64,000 nucleotides of DNA, from the NCBI GenBank assembly GCA_001515945.1, contig LOER01000040.1, positions 1 to 64,000 of the forward strand, written 5' to 3'. Source of the stretch: Desulfitibacter sp. BRH_c19 (GTDB lineage Bacteria; Bacillota; DSM-16504; Desulfitibacterales; Desulfitibacteraceae). A program made the translations under genes and the position numbers. Below are positions 25,947 through 35,057 of the stretch, piece by piece (the stretch's first letter is position 1; the number at the start of each line of letters is the position of its first letter). Under the pieces are notes generated by a model, which was not told the DNA's origin, did no database searches, and was given only the letters and a program-made list of their open reading frames with translations.

Positions 25947-26957
25947 TTATAGTATACCGTTTTCCTCATAGTAACGCTTTGCACCAGGATGTAAGATTTC
26001 AGGATCAATACCCTTTAATGGATTATCTGTAAGGTTAACACCCTTGATTTGATTAAACTTATCAGCATTATCCATAAGTACTGTTAAAAATTCATAGACG
26101 AAATCCTCCGACAAGTCCTTTCTGGCAAAGATAACAGAAGTGTGAGCAATTGTTTGCGCATCCTCCTCTTGCCCTTGGTATGTTCCTGCAGGAATAACGC
26201 CTTCATAGAAACCCTTGTTCTTAATAAAGAATTTCTCTAGAATGTCTGACTCTATGCTGATGACTCTAGCCTTATTATTTGCTTCAATCTCCATAATGTT
26301 AGATGTAGGGTAAGCGCCTTTAAAAGCTACTAAATCAGCATGACCATCATTTATTATACTTGGAGCTTCTCCCCAGCTTACAAAAGAAACTTCTCCTCCA
26401 TTACTCTGAATGCTTTCATAAGTCATATCTTGTAGTGCGAGCAATTCTTGCATAATAAACTCAATGCCCCAGTTTTTTGGACCAGGAAGGATTCGTTTGT
26501 CCTTAAGGTCAGCTATGCTTTTAATATCACTTTTAGCCAGCACAGTTAGTTGTACATAGTCCTCTGCAATGTTGATAATTGGTGCTACATTTGTAATATC
26601 TTCTTCGCTAAATGGACCGGACTTTTCAAGAGCGTTAAAGATGTCAGGAAGAGCAGCCATACCAATATCCATATCTATACCTTTATCTACGTGTCTGATA
26701 TTTGTAACTGCACCCCCTTCAACCGAAGTAAAAGTTGTGTCAGGGATTTCATCCTTTAACACTTCCGTTAACTGAGCACCCAGTAAATACCATGAACCTC
26801 CAGCACCGCCGGATCCTATAACAACATCTTTAATTTCAGTTTTTTGTTCTCCATTTCCATCAACATTGTTCTCAGGCTCTTGACCGCAACCAGCTACGAC
26901 TACCAAAGCAACAACTAAAACTAATGCTAGCACTACCAACAACCATCTTTTTTTCAT
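25947..26957 (-). CDS. TAXI-family TRAP solute-binding lipoprotein
   Basis: A 336-residue lipoprotein: signal peptide MKKRWLLVV...VVVAGC with the acylated Cys at about position 24. A TAXI-family body follows (VVIGSGGAGGSWYLLGAQL, DMDIGMAALPDI, and LPGPKNWGIEF). It binds the substrate outside the membrane and delivers it to the fused permease downstream. AGGGAGG precedes ATG 26957. The gene follows the RpiR regulator. Confidence 0.9.
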   Translation of the reverse strand: MKKRWLLVVLALVLVVALVVVAGCGQEPENNVDGNGEQKTEIKDVVIGSGGAGGSWYLLGAQLTEVLKDEIPDTTFTSVEGGAVTNIRHVDKGIDMDIGMAALPDIFNALEKSGPFSEEDITNVAPIINIAEDYVQLTVLAKSDIKSIADLKDKRILPGPKNWGIEFIMQELLALQDMTYESIQSNGGEVSFVSWGEAPSIINDGHADLVAFKGAYPTSNIMEIEANNKARVISIESDILEKFFIKNKGFYEGVIPAGTYQGQEEDAQTIAHTSVIFARKDLSEDFVYEFLTVLMDNADKFNQIKGVNLTDNPLKGIDPEILHPGAKRYYEENGIL

Positions 26958-27079
26958 AGAGCATCCTCCCTAATTTGCCTAAAATTTTAACCAACCTTAT
27001 AAACCATCAACAACCAGCAAATGCGTTTTTCAAGCCTATAGTTTAAATCACCCCCTCAGAAAACATACATGTACAAAGA

Positions 27080-27946
27080 TTATTTAATCCAATCATCTAC
27101 AACAACTTTATTAGTCTTTTTCAGACTTTCCATTACCTGATCACCATCTAAACTAATAATTGCCATAAAGAGACTATCAACAACACACAGTTGAGAAGTA
27201 CGAGGCTCAATGGTACCTGTAATAGTTGATCTGATATTTGTACTACCGTATAGTACTAGTTCTGCTACCTCTGTTACAGGAGAACCAATATTATTGGTAA
27301 TTACTATGGTCCTGGCATTATTTTCCTTGGCTAACTGCAGAACCTTAACAATTCCTTTTGATGCACCTGAGTAAGATAAAGCTATCACAACATCATTTTC
27401 ATCAGTTAATGCAGCCTGAATACTCTGCATCCGCCTGTCTTGCAGGAACGAACATGAAATACCAATCCTCAACAGCTTGTGATACAAATCTATACCTACA
27501 GCTGCCACCGGCCCTTCTGCAAAAATATATACTCGCTTGGCCTTTACTATAACGGAGACAGCCTTTGCAAGCTCTTCAGGACTTAAGATGCGTACTGTTT
27601 CCAAGCTTGCCTGGGAATTGGAACGGCAGATTTTTTCTACAATAGTCTTAATATTATCATCCTTGGTAATACCTTCATGTACATCAGGTAAATCTATACC
27701 AAGGTCTCTAATAAAAGCTACCTTAAAATCTTTAAAACCTTTATAACCTAACCGTTGGCAAAAGCGAGTAACACTTGCTTTACTTGTCCCAATATTTTCG
27801 GCTAACTCTTGTATGTTACCGCTAGAAATAACTTCTTTATTCTGCAGAATGTAATCAGCAATCTGCTGTTCCGTGGGAAGTAATGCGTTATAAGCAGAAT
27901 TTATGCGGATTATAGCTCCACCTTGTAAATCCGACCAGTTTCCCAT
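27080..27946 (-). CDS. RpiR-family regulator (HTH_6 plus SIS domain)
   Basis: 288 residues. The N-terminal HTH_6 domain (LPTEQQIADYILQNKE, GTSKASVTRFCQRLGYKGF) is followed by a SIS sugar-phosphate-binding domain with the VIALSYSGASKGIV loop. RpiR proteins sense phosphosugars or related metabolites. The gene sits inside the transporter unit, and two TGAAA-N5-TTTCA palindromes lie upstream of the first gene of that unit, so autoregulation is likely. AAGGAGTGAG precedes ATG 27946. Confidence 0.88.
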   Translation of the reverse strand: MGNWSDLQGGAIIRINSAYNALLPTEQQIADYILQNKEVISSGNIQELAENIGTSKASVTRFCQRLGYKGFKDFKVAFIRDLGIDLPDVHEGITKDDNIKTIVEKICRSNSQASLETVRILSPEELAKAVSVIVKAKRVYIFAEGPVAAVGIDLYHKLLRIGISCSFLQDRRMQSIQAALTDENDVVIALSYSGASKGIVKVLQLAKENNARTIVITNNIGSPVTEVAELVLYGSTNIRSTITGTIEPRTSQLCVVDSLFMAIISLDGDQVMESLKKTNKVVVDDWIK

Positions 27947-27968
27947 TAATACTCACTCCTTCTATGTG

Positions 27969-28580
27969 TTACCTCTTGCCCTTCTCTAGTATTAGGGCTA
28001 TTTCAGCCACACGATTGCCCAGTTTATTGAGACTCTCTACCCCAACCAAATCAGCTTCTACACCATCGGAACCCTGATCCTTTGACCAAATCATAGCTCC
28101 AGAGTAGTTACCTATTTCATTGCCGATAAAAATCAAACCTCTTGTCATAGCCACATGAATTATTGAATTTATTGTCATTTCCTGTCCCCCGTTACGAGTC
28201 CCACCTACTGCTATAGCCGCAGCTAATTTATTTTTTACTGCTCCGCTCATCACATGATGGAGTGGACGCCACCTGGTGAAAAAGGCATGCATTTGGGGGG
28301 TGATATTCATGCAGTATACAGGAGACGCAAAAATAAAGGCATCTGCTTGAAGGATTTTTGGATATAATTCCTCCATGCTATCTTTAATAGGACACAATAC
28401 CTTTTCCTTTTTACAGTAGTCACAATGATTGCAAGGCTTTATTGTCTTGCCCTTTAAAGCTACAATTTCTGCCTCTATTCCTTCTGTTTGCAGGGCAGCC
28501 TCAACTGCTATTTCTAAACTTTTATAAGTTGCTGATTTTCGTGGGCTACCGCAAATCCCTAAAATTTTTGCCACAAACAT
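27969..28580 (-). CDS. Iron-sulfur flavoprotein (NADPH-dependent FMN-reductase family), copy 1
   Basis: A 203-residue flavodoxin-like protein. The FMN phosphate loop is GICGSPRKSATYKS, followed by CNHCDYCKKEKVLC, a compact Cys motif as in archaeal/clostridial iron-sulfur flavoproteins, and FASPVYCMNITPQM and AVGGTRNGGQE. It probably transfers electrons between FMN and a low-potential [4Fe-4S] cluster. A close paralogue lies at 35058 in module B; both modules therefore share this component. The GTG at 28574 gives better RBS spacing than ATG 28580 (VAKILGICGSP), and either is possible. Confidence 0.85.
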   Translation of the reverse strand: MFVAKILGICGSPRKSATYKSLEIAVEAALQTEGIEAEIVALKGKTIKPCNHCDYCKKEKVLCPIKDSMEELYPKILQADAFIFASPVYCMNITPQMHAFFTRWRPLHHVMSGAVKNKLAAAIAVGGTRNGGQEMTINSIIHVAMTRGLIFIGNEIGNYSGAMIWSKDQGSDGVEADLVGVESLNKLGNRVAEIALILEKGKR

Positions 28581-28622
28581 TCCCTCCTACTTCTTGACCA
28601 TTAGTAAATTCTTAATGCCTAC

Positions 28623-28922
28623 TTATTCTTTTAGAAGCCTTTCTACTTTAACTACTACCCTACTAAATGGATCAGGGCAAGCAACTTTCGCCTCTCCCCT
28701 TTCATTCTCCCATGGCACGTTACCTCCTGAGGCAAAGGCCATACAGGCAGGAAATACTGAGTTAAGTAGTTCTGGGCAGATATTATCGGAGTTCTCTAAC
28801 ACCATACATCCTTTGTCTCTAATGATAAAAGATCTACCTTCAGTTAGACCAGCGCTACAGGGTTCATTTACAGATACAACTGTTACTTTTACGCTATGTT
28901 TCAAATTGTTCACCTCACTCAT
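28623..28922 (-). CDS. TIGR04076-like conserved protein
   Basis: A 99-residue cytoplasmic protein. It has the pattern I associate with TIGR04076: a VKVTVVSVNE start, a central CPELLNSVFPACMAFASGGNVPWE, and a C-terminal CPDPFSRVVVKVERL. The conserved Cys residues are present. Function is unknown; relatives often sit beside redox enzymes and transporters. It is the first gene of the RpiR-TRAP unit and is preceded by two operator-like palindromes. GAGGTGAAC precedes the ATG. Confidence 0.7.
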   Translation of the reverse strand: MSEVNNLKHSVKVTVVSVNEPCSAGLTEGRSFIIRDKGCMVLENSDNICPELLNSVFPACMAFASGGNVPWENERGEAKVACPDPFSRVVVKVERLLKE

Positions 28923-28926
28923 TGCG

Positions 28927-28941
28927 TGAAATAAAGTTTCA
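28927..28941. promoter_or_regulatory. RpiR-type operator, copy 1
   Basis: TGAAATAAAGTTTCA is an inverted repeat of the TGAAA-N5-TTTCA type, five bases before the first gene of the transporter unit. RpiR regulators often bind such sites. It pairs with a second copy about 64 bases upstream. Confidence 0.6.
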
Positions 28942-28990
28942 CCTATTAGGTTATAATATTCAATATTTTTTCACAATATCCTGCCATCTT

Positions 28991-29005
28991 TGAAATTTTA
29001 TTTCA
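28991..29005. promoter_or_regulatory. RpiR-type operator, copy 2
   Basis: TGAAATTTTATTTCA is a 15-bp inverted repeat of the same type as at 28927. The two sites bracket the AT-rich stretch where the minus-strand promoter must lie (TTGTGA and TATAAC boxes with short spacing are visible). A half-site TGAAATTTT follows at about 29023. The rest of 28923-29177 shows no gene. Confidence 0.6.
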
Positions 29006-29177
29006 TAAAAAATACTAATGGATGAAATTTTTTACCAAGCATTACACAAAAGTACTCAACCTACATAGTAGATTAAGCAATTAACCTTTACCTATATTAA
29101 GAATATGCTCCTCTATTCCTTTATTCAGTATTTAATGGCCTTGACTACTACAACATAAAGAATCTCCCAATAAGTTA

Positions 29178-29203
29178 AAAACACACCTTAAGGTGTATTT
29201 TTA
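29178..29203 (-). terminator. Duplicated terminator
   Basis: AAAACACACCTT pairs with AAGGTGTATTTT, with one mismatch. It is the sister of the hairpin at 22531 and was copied along with the amidohydrolase end. Confidence 0.6.
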
Positions 29204-29209
29204 ACTGTA

Positions 29210-29771
29210 TTATATGAGGAGAGAGTTTTTTATATTTTTAGCTACTACCTTACCTTTTTTCATAACATATGATTTATTAGCTTGTGAGATAATTGCATCC
29301 TTAGGTGATGGTGCATCTAGAAGTACTAGATCTGCTGTATTGCCAACCTCTAGTCCATAATTCACAAGGCCCATGCCCTTTGCAGCGTTATATGTTCCCA
29401 TTTTTAGAATGTTATCAAAATCAATGTTTCTGCCCATTTGGGCTACCTGTGCAATTAGGAGTGCTTCTTCTAACATATCCAAGTTGCCAAAGGGTCTAAA
29501 TGGATCTCTTAGGTTATCTGATGAATAGGCTATGTTAACTTGATTATCCAGAAGCTCTCTAACCCTTGTAATACCACGACGTATAGGCTGGCAATCACTA
29601 CGTCCCATTAAATATAAGTTAGCTGAGGGTAGTGTAACAATAGTTATCCCTGCCGCTTTTACTTTTTGTATAACTCTCATTGCCGTATCATCATCTACAG
29701 CACTCAGGAGCAGCAGTGCCATTAATTTCACCTGTAAGGGGGCTTTTGCCTCCAATAGAAAGTCTTCCAGA
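29210..29771 (-). pseudogene. Chimeric pseudogene: amidohydrolase C-terminus joined to an AOR fragment
   Basis: Positions 29210-29720 repeat, with few changes, the C-terminal half of the amidohydrolase at 22554-23074 (TAMRVIQKVKAAG, QPIRRGITRVREL, SSDNLRDPFRPFG). One G is lost near 29708, breaking the frame. From 29722 to 29771 the sequence instead matches 38790-38839, inside the second AOR gene, at 49 of 50 bases. No start codon, metal-binding N-terminus or catalytic HVDE motif is present, so it cannot function. It records a duplication and an illegitimate join between the two catabolic modules. Confidence 0.9.
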
Positions 29772-29819
29772 TGCAAATATTAGTTCTATAATCCAATCTC
29801 TGGTGATACCGAGTTAATT

Positions 29820-29860
29820 AAGAAAGGGAACAAACAGTATATACTGGCGTTCCCTTTCTT
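29820..29860 (-). terminator. Terminator of the ABC transporter operon
   Basis: AAGAAAGGGAAC pairs perfectly with GTTCCCTTTCTT around a 17-base loop, just downstream of the ATPase gene. The T-run after it on the minus strand is short (TTAATTAA), so strength is uncertain. Confidence 0.65.
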
Positions 29861-29907
29861 CAGTAAGTTAAAATAATCCTTATTATTTAGTAGCTAGGAG
29901 ACAACAC

Positions 29908-31434
29908 TTACAAATCAGTTTCATCTTTTTCTTCAACTTTACGACCTGCCATCATCAATCCTATATTGGTTTTGTCTGCCTTATCACCGTCTACAATACC
30001 CATTAATTCACCTTCATACATAACTCCTATACGATCACCTAAAGATAAAACTTCATCTAATTCAGTTGAAACTAACAAAACAGCACAGCCTCTATTTCTC
30101 TCTTCGATAAGGCGTTTATGGATGTATTCAATAGCTCCCACATCAAGACCTCTCGTTGGGAAAACAGCAACAAGTAAGGTTGGTTCATGAAAGATGGTAC
30201 GTGCCACTACAATCTTTTGTTGATTGCCACCCGAGAGGTTGCCTGCTGATACTGAAGATCCTGTACAACGGATATCATAGTCCGTGATTAAATCTTCTGC
30301 AAGCTTTTCAATAATATCTTCCTGCATGAAATGCTGCTTACTGTAAGGTTCTTTATAGAAGCATTCCAAAATCATATTGTCCATAATTGTCATATCTAAC
30401 ACAAGACCTTGCTTTTGCCGATCACCCGGGATATGACCAGAACCCATTTCTATTATTTGCCTAGGGCTCTTATTAGTAGCATTTTTTCCCTGGATATTGA
30501 CATTGCCTTGAGTAACGTTTCTTAAACCAGTTATAGCCTCTACCAATTCCGTTTGCCCGTTACCATCGACGCCTGTTAAAGCAAAAATTTCGCCTGCAAA
30601 AACCTTAAATGATAGATCCCTTACAGCTAGTACTTGTTTTTCATTCTTAACATATAAACCTTCAATCTTCAATGTTGCATCTCCTAGGCTGGCTAAAGGT
30701 TTTTCAACTCTTAACACTACTTCCCTACCCACCATCATTTGGGCTAACTCCTCAGGCGAGGTATCTTTTGTAAACACAGTATCTATCATTTTACCCCGAC
30801 GCATTACCGATATTCGTTCACTAACCGCCATCACTTCGTTTAGCTTGTGGCTAATAAATATTATAGTTACTTTTTGTTCTGTCAATTCTCTAAGCATAAC
30901 AAACAGTTCTTGTGTTTCTGCAGGAGTTAAGACCGCTGTGGGTTCATCAAGAATTAAGATTTTAGCACCCCGGTAGAGGGCTTTTAATATTTCAACCCTC
31001 TGCTGCTCACCTACAGAAAGCGTAGAAACTATGGCATTCGGATCAACTTTAAGCCCAAACTTTTCCCCAGCCTTCTTAACACTATTTTCTATATCTCGCA
31101 TGGACAGTCTTTGTTTTCCAGGCATTCCTAAAATAATATTTTCTGCAACACTAAATACAGGAATCAACATAAAATGTTGGTGCACCATACCGATGCCTAG
31201 GTCAATCGCCTCTTTAGGACTTGCAACGGCAATTTCTTCGCCTTCTAGAAAAACTTCCCCTTCATCAATTCCATATGCGCCATATAGAATATTCATCAGG
31301 GTACTTTTTCCAGCACCATTTTCTCCTAAAATAGAATGAATTTCTGATGGGTAAATGTCTAAATTAATATTATCGTTTGCTAGTACTCCCGGAAACCTCT
31401 TAACAATATTCCTTAAACTTAGGATGGGTTTCAT
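29908..31434 (-). CDS. ABC transporter ATPase, nucleoside/simple-sugar type (two ATPase domains)
   Basis: A 508-residue cytoplasmic protein with two ABC domains in tandem. The first has GENGAGKST, LSVGEQQRVEI and LILDEPTAVLTP; the second has the degenerate Walker A GVDGNGQTE and LSGGNQQKIVVART, as is normal for NupA/RbsA-type ATPases. It powers import through the two permeases upstream. It ends the BmpA operon; its start is four bases after the second permease. The binding protein type suggests nucleosides or similar ring compounds. Confidence 0.93.
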   Translation of the reverse strand: MKPILSLRNIVKRFPGVLANDNINLDIYPSEIHSILGENGAGKSTLMNILYGAYGIDEGEVFLEGEEIAVASPKEAIDLGIGMVHQHFMLIPVFSVAENIILGMPGKQRLSMRDIENSVKKAGEKFGLKVDPNAIVSTLSVGEQQRVEILKALYRGAKILILDEPTAVLTPAETQELFVMLRELTEQKVTIIFISHKLNEVMAVSERISVMRRGKMIDTVFTKDTSPEELAQMMVGREVVLRVEKPLASLGDATLKIEGLYVKNEKQVLAVRDLSFKVFAGEIFALTGVDGNGQTELVEAITGLRNVTQGNVNIQGKNATNKSPRQIIEMGSGHIPGDRQKQGLVLDMTIMDNMILECFYKEPYSKQHFMQEDIIEKLAEDLITDYDIRCTGSSVSAGNLSGGNQQKIVVARTIFHEPTLLVAVFPTRGLDVGAIEYIHKRLIEERNRGCAVLLVSTELDEVLSLGDRIGVMYEGELMGIVDGDKADKTNIGLMMAGRKVEEKDETDL

Positions 31435-31437
31435 AAA

Positions 31438-32418
31438 CTATACCTCCGTAACCTTATCTTTAATAAGCTTTTTCCTTTTACTTTGCCCCTGTTCTCTAGC
31501 ATAAGGAACACCGCTAGCAGCAGGACCCTTGGAAGGCCCCATAAATACTAAAGCTACTAAGGTGATAAGATAGGGTAACATAAGGAAAAATTGATATGGT
31601 ATAGCTTGAATGTTAAAAGCTTGCAAACGAAGCTGGAGAGCATCTCCCATACCAAATAAGAGAGTCGCTAAAGCAGTACCAACTGGTGTCCATTTACCAA
31701 ATACTATTGCAGCAAAAGCTATAAATCCTCTGCCTGCAGTAATATTATCATAAAAAGTATTGATTCCACCCAATGTAATGGCAGCACCTCCAAGCCCTGC
31801 CAAAACACCACTAATGATAACCGCTGAATATCTGACCTTAATCACATCAATACCCGCCAAATCTAAAGCTTTTGGATGCTCACCAGCAGCACGTATAGAT
31901 AGTCCCCACTTTGAGTGATACAGTAGAAAATGTATTATAACAATAAGAGCTATTGCAAAATATACTATAGGGAGTTGGCTAAAAAAAATCGGCCCAATAA
32001 TGGGTATCTCACTTAAAAAGCCAAGCTTTACAGGAACCATTCCCGGGCTTTGTAGCTGCTTTAAGTCAGTACCAAAAATAAATCTAAAAAGAGTACTGGT
32101 AACTCCAAGTGCCAACATATTTAGACCAAGAGCAGTCACAATCTGATTAACCCTAATAGTTATACTAAAATATGCATGTACTGTTGCAAGGGCACCACCT
32201 GATAGTGCTGCGATTAACAAGCCTAAAACAACACTTTGAGTGTATAGAGAACCTAAATACCCAAAAAATGCTCCGGTAAGCATCATACCTTCTAAACCCA
32301 GATTAAGCACACCTGCGCGTTCACAAATCAAACCACCTAGAGCAGCTAGCAAAAGAGGAGCGGTCAATCTAATAGCGGCATTATAAAAGTCAGGATTAGT
32401 CAATAGTTGAGATAACAT
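31438..32418 (-). CDS. ABC transporter permease 2, nucleoside type
   Basis: A 326-residue membrane protein with about eight to nine helices and the BPD_transp_2 pattern. It shows LLLAALGGLICERAGVLNLGLEGMM, ALGLNMLALGVTS, and the loop GEHPKALDLAGIDVIKVRY, the region that contacts the ATPase. It shares one base with the preceding permease (32418), so translation is coupled. It forms the channel with permease 1. Confidence 0.92.
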   Translation of the reverse strand: MLSQLLTNPDFYNAAIRLTAPLLLAALGGLICERAGVLNLGLEGMMLTGAFFGYLGSLYTQSVVLGLLIAALSGGALATVHAYFSITIRVNQIVTALGLNMLALGVTSTLFRFIFGTDLKQLQSPGMVPVKLGFLSEIPIIGPIFFSQLPIVYFAIALIVIIHFLLYHSKWGLSIRAAGEHPKALDLAGIDVIKVRYSAVIISGVLAGLGGAAITLGGINTFYDNITAGRGFIAFAAIVFGKWTPVGTALATLLFGMGDALQLRLQAFNIQAIPYQFFLMLPYLITLVALVFMGPSKGPAASGVPYAREQGQSKRKKLIKDKVTEV

Positions 32419-33482
32419 TAAGATTTTCCTCCTACCCGCTCAAATATACGTCGTAAATCAAATTTATAATTAGCAAACCCAAGAACACAAAGTATTATTA
32501 TCGCTTGTATGATGAAAATTATAGTAACTGGAATTCCCATAAAAATCTGCATGGTAATAGCGCCGTTTCGCAAAGATCCTAAAAAAACAGCTGCAATCAC
32601 AACACCTAATGGACTTAGACCACCCAAAAGGGCGACAGCTATAGCATCGTAGCCTGTATTTAGTAAAAAGTTTTCTAATAATAAATGTTGGTTTCCGAGA
32701 ATTTCAACTCCCCCAGCTAAGCCGGCAAGTCCACCACTAAATAACATAGTTAGTATAAGAATACGGTTAGAATTCATCCCCGCGGTCCTTCCAGCATGAA
32801 GATTAGAACCTATTACTTTAATTTGATAACCATAATCTGTTCTCTTAAACATGATATGTAGAACAAATGCAGCCAACAATGCTACTAAAATCCCTGCATG
32901 TAGCTCTGTCCCAGCCATGAGCCTTGGTAGTTGCGCTGATGGCGCAACTGGTGGTGACTGAGGTGCATACGTCCCCACGTCATTTAGAAAACTATGAACT
33001 GAATAATTCACAAGAAATATCGCAATATAGTTCATAAGTATAGTTGTAATAACTTCATTAAATCCTTTTTTAACCTTTAAATAAGCTGGAATAAGGGCCC
33101 ACAAAGCGCCAGCAGCCATGCTCGCTGCTAACGCTAGTGGGAGATGAATAACCATTGGCAAACCGGTAAACCGTACTCCAACAAAAGTTCCAACCATTGC
33201 CCCTACAAAAAGCTGTCCTTCTGCTCCAATATTGAAAATACCTGCCCTAAAAGCTAGCATTATCCCCAAAGCCGCAAGCAGAAGTGGTGTACTTACAACT
33301 AAACTAGCCCCAAAGTTACCCATTCCATAGAAAGCCCCTCGAAAAAGAGCAACAAAGGTATTCCATGGACTTATTCCTTGCCAGAAAAGTAGCGCAGAGC
33401 TAACTAGCAGAGCAACTGTAATAGCCAAGACAGCCGCGACTAAGTAGCTAAATGAATTCTCCAAAGACTTAGTAATTTTCAT
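32418..33482 (-). CDS. ABC transporter permease 1, nucleoside type
   Basis: A 354-residue membrane protein of the BPD_transp_2 family. Landmarks are TPLLLAALGIMLAFRAGIFN, GAEGQLFVGAMVG, FNEVITTILMNYIAIFLVN and the ATPase-contact loop GSNLHAGRTAGMNSNRIL. It starts 25 bases after the BmpA gene. It corresponds to NupP/YufP-like permeases for purine nucleosides, although related systems carry other solutes. Confidence 0.92.
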   Translation of the reverse strand: MKITKSLENSFSYLVAAVLAITVALLVSSALLFWQGISPWNTFVALFRGAFYGMGNFGASLVVSTPLLLAALGIMLAFRAGIFNIGAEGQLFVGAMVGTFVGVRFTGLPMVIHLPLALAASMAAGALWALIPAYLKVKKGFNEVITTILMNYIAIFLVNYSVHSFLNDVGTYAPQSPPVAPSAQLPRLMAGTELHAGILVALLAAFVLHIMFKRTDYGYQIKVIGSNLHAGRTAGMNSNRILILTMLFSGGLAGLAGGVEILGNQHLLLENFLLNTGYDAIAVALLGGLSPLGVVIAAVFLGSLRNGAITMQIFMGIPVTIIFIIQAIIILCVLGFANYKFDLRRIFERVGGKS

Positions 33483-33507
33483 AAGAGTTGACAGTCACTC
33501 CTTACTT

Positions 33508-34515
33508 TTAGAGATTGGGTATATTAAGGATCAAATCACCATCCAAGTAACTTTGTACAGCTTGTTCTACTTCATCAACTACTTCCTGAGGAACTTTATC
33601 AATAAATGGAGCTATGGATTGGGCATCTTCCGCCATACCATAAACATATCTTTTTGCTTCTCCATTTCCTAATACCACATCTGTCATTTCTAGATACAAG
33701 GCTTCAACAGATTGAAGTCCACTAGTTATAATTGTATCTGGTGCCATAAAGTTTTGGTCCGATACCCAACCCATTGCTAATGCATCTGCTTCTTCAGCCG
33801 CTTGAAAAACTCCGACGCTAAAGGAATTACCCATTACTAAAAGAACATCAGCTCCATCGGCTAGTTGGGCTAAAGCTGCTTCTTTAGCTTTGGGAATGTC
33901 GTTCCAACTTCCAATATAAGATACTGCAACGTTTGTGCCTGGGTTTACCTTCTCGACGCCTTCTTTAAACGTATCCACATCAGCTACAACAGTTGGAGCC
34001 TCCATAGCTGCTACCACACCAACTTTATTAGTTTCAGTCATTAAGCCAGCAACCATGCCTGTAAAATAGCCAAGTTCTCCAAACAGAAATCCAGTACTAT
34101 AAAGATTTCCCCCTGCAGAAGTACCATTGACAGTTATAAATGTAGTATCAGGAAACTCCGGTGAAACTTCCTTCATTGGTTCATCAAATTGAAACCCATG
34201 TCCATAGATAATGTCATACCCCTCACGTGCATAAGTACGAATGACCTGTGCCATACTAGCCGGAGCTACCTGTTCACTATAAGAAATCTCAGCACCATAT
34301 ATCTCCTCAATTTGTTCCAAGCCACTTAGTGCTGAAGCATTCCAACCACCATCATTTACAGATCCTTCAGTTATCATGGCTACTTTAAGCTGTTTGTCCA
34401 CCTGCCCATTGTCTGATGGTTCTTTACCTGGTTCCTCTGCATCCGTTCCTCCACAGCCTATTGCCAATACACTTATTAATAATAATACAACAAAAACTAA
34501 CAATCTCTTTTTCAT
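33508..34515 (-). CDS. BmpA/Med-family ABC substrate-binding lipoprotein
   Basis: A 335-residue lipoprotein: signal peptide ending LAIGC (Cys21) and a BmpA-type domain (VAMITEGSVNDGGWNASALS, YDIIYGHGFQFDEPMKEV, and NSFSVGVFQAAEEADALAMG). In characterised systems BmpA proteins bind purine nucleosides. It is the first transporter gene, directly upstream of the two permeases. A FolB-like gene and a flavoprotein gene come before it on the same strand. Confidence 0.92.
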   Translation of the reverse strand: MKKRLLVFVVLLLISVLAIGCGGTDAEEPGKEPSDNGQVDKQLKVAMITEGSVNDGGWNASALSGLEQIEEIYGAEISYSEQVAPASMAQVIRTYAREGYDIIYGHGFQFDEPMKEVSPEFPDTTFITVNGTSAGGNLYSTGFLFGELGYFTGMVAGLMTETNKVGVVAAMEAPTVVADVDTFKEGVEKVNPGTNVAVSYIGSWNDIPKAKEAALAQLADGADVLLVMGNSFSVGVFQAAEEADALAMGWVSDQNFMAPDTIITSGLQSVEALYLEMTDVVLGNGEAKRYVYGMAEDAQSIAPFIDKVPQEVVDEVEQAVQSYLDGDLILNIPNL

Positions 34516-34636
34516 TAGTATAGCCTCCTAAGGATTATTTGTATTAACAGCCTAAGAAAAAATGTTTATAAACACCTTCCTTTCTTAGAAATTAATATAT
34601 TTTACTTCTGTAACACACTACCTATACAAATACCTT

Positions 34637-35008
34637 CTAGCTATTCGGCTCTCTAACTATAGAGCAACCTGTGTATTCTACAATCCCACCTATGGCAACT
34701 GCAGGTTTTTTTATTGTCACCTTTATTTGTTTAATAGGATAACATGCAATGACATCATCTGCTATTCTCTGTGCTATTCTCTGTACCAGTTTATGTTCTT
34801 CTTCAGTAACTATTTTCTTAATAATATTGTAAACAGTTACATAGCTAAGCCCATCCTCTAAAACATCGCTTTGGCATATTTTACTCATATCATAGGACAC
34901 CTCAGCATCCACAACAAATTTTTGACCCAAGCGGTTCTCCTCGGGGAAATGACCGTGACTTCCCCAAAACTGTAGTCCTTTTAACAGTAAAACATCTGAT
35001 TTTTCCAT
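34637..35008 (-). CDS. folB: FolB-like dihydroneopterin aldolase
   Basis: A 123-residue protein with the T-fold pattern of FolB. It has LLLKGLQFWGSHGHFPEENR with the LGQKFVVDAEV block, then a central SYVTVYNIIKKIV, and VTIKKPAVAIGG, whose Lys and Glu fit the active site. FolB cleaves 7,8-dihydroneopterin to hydroxymethyl-dihydropterin and glycolaldehyde. No folate-synthesis genes are nearby. Instead it lies between a flavoprotein and a nucleoside-type importer, so a catabolic or altered substrate role is possible. It may also simply be the house-keeping FolB misplaced in this operon. Confidence 0.8.
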   Translation of the reverse strand: MEKSDVLLLKGLQFWGSHGHFPEENRLGQKFVVDAEVSYDMSKICQSDVLEDGLSYVTVYNIIKKIVTEEEHKLVQRIAQRIADDVIACYPIKQIKVTIKKPAVAIGGIVEYTGCSIVREPNS

Positions 35009-35057
35009 AATAAGCCCTCCAAATATTTTTTTGATAATTCTTTCTGGGACACTTACA

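Noticed and set aside
28594-28929. 111-codon ORF on the plus strand
   Set aside because: The minus strand at 28623-28922 has the family pattern and operon context; the plus reading has none.
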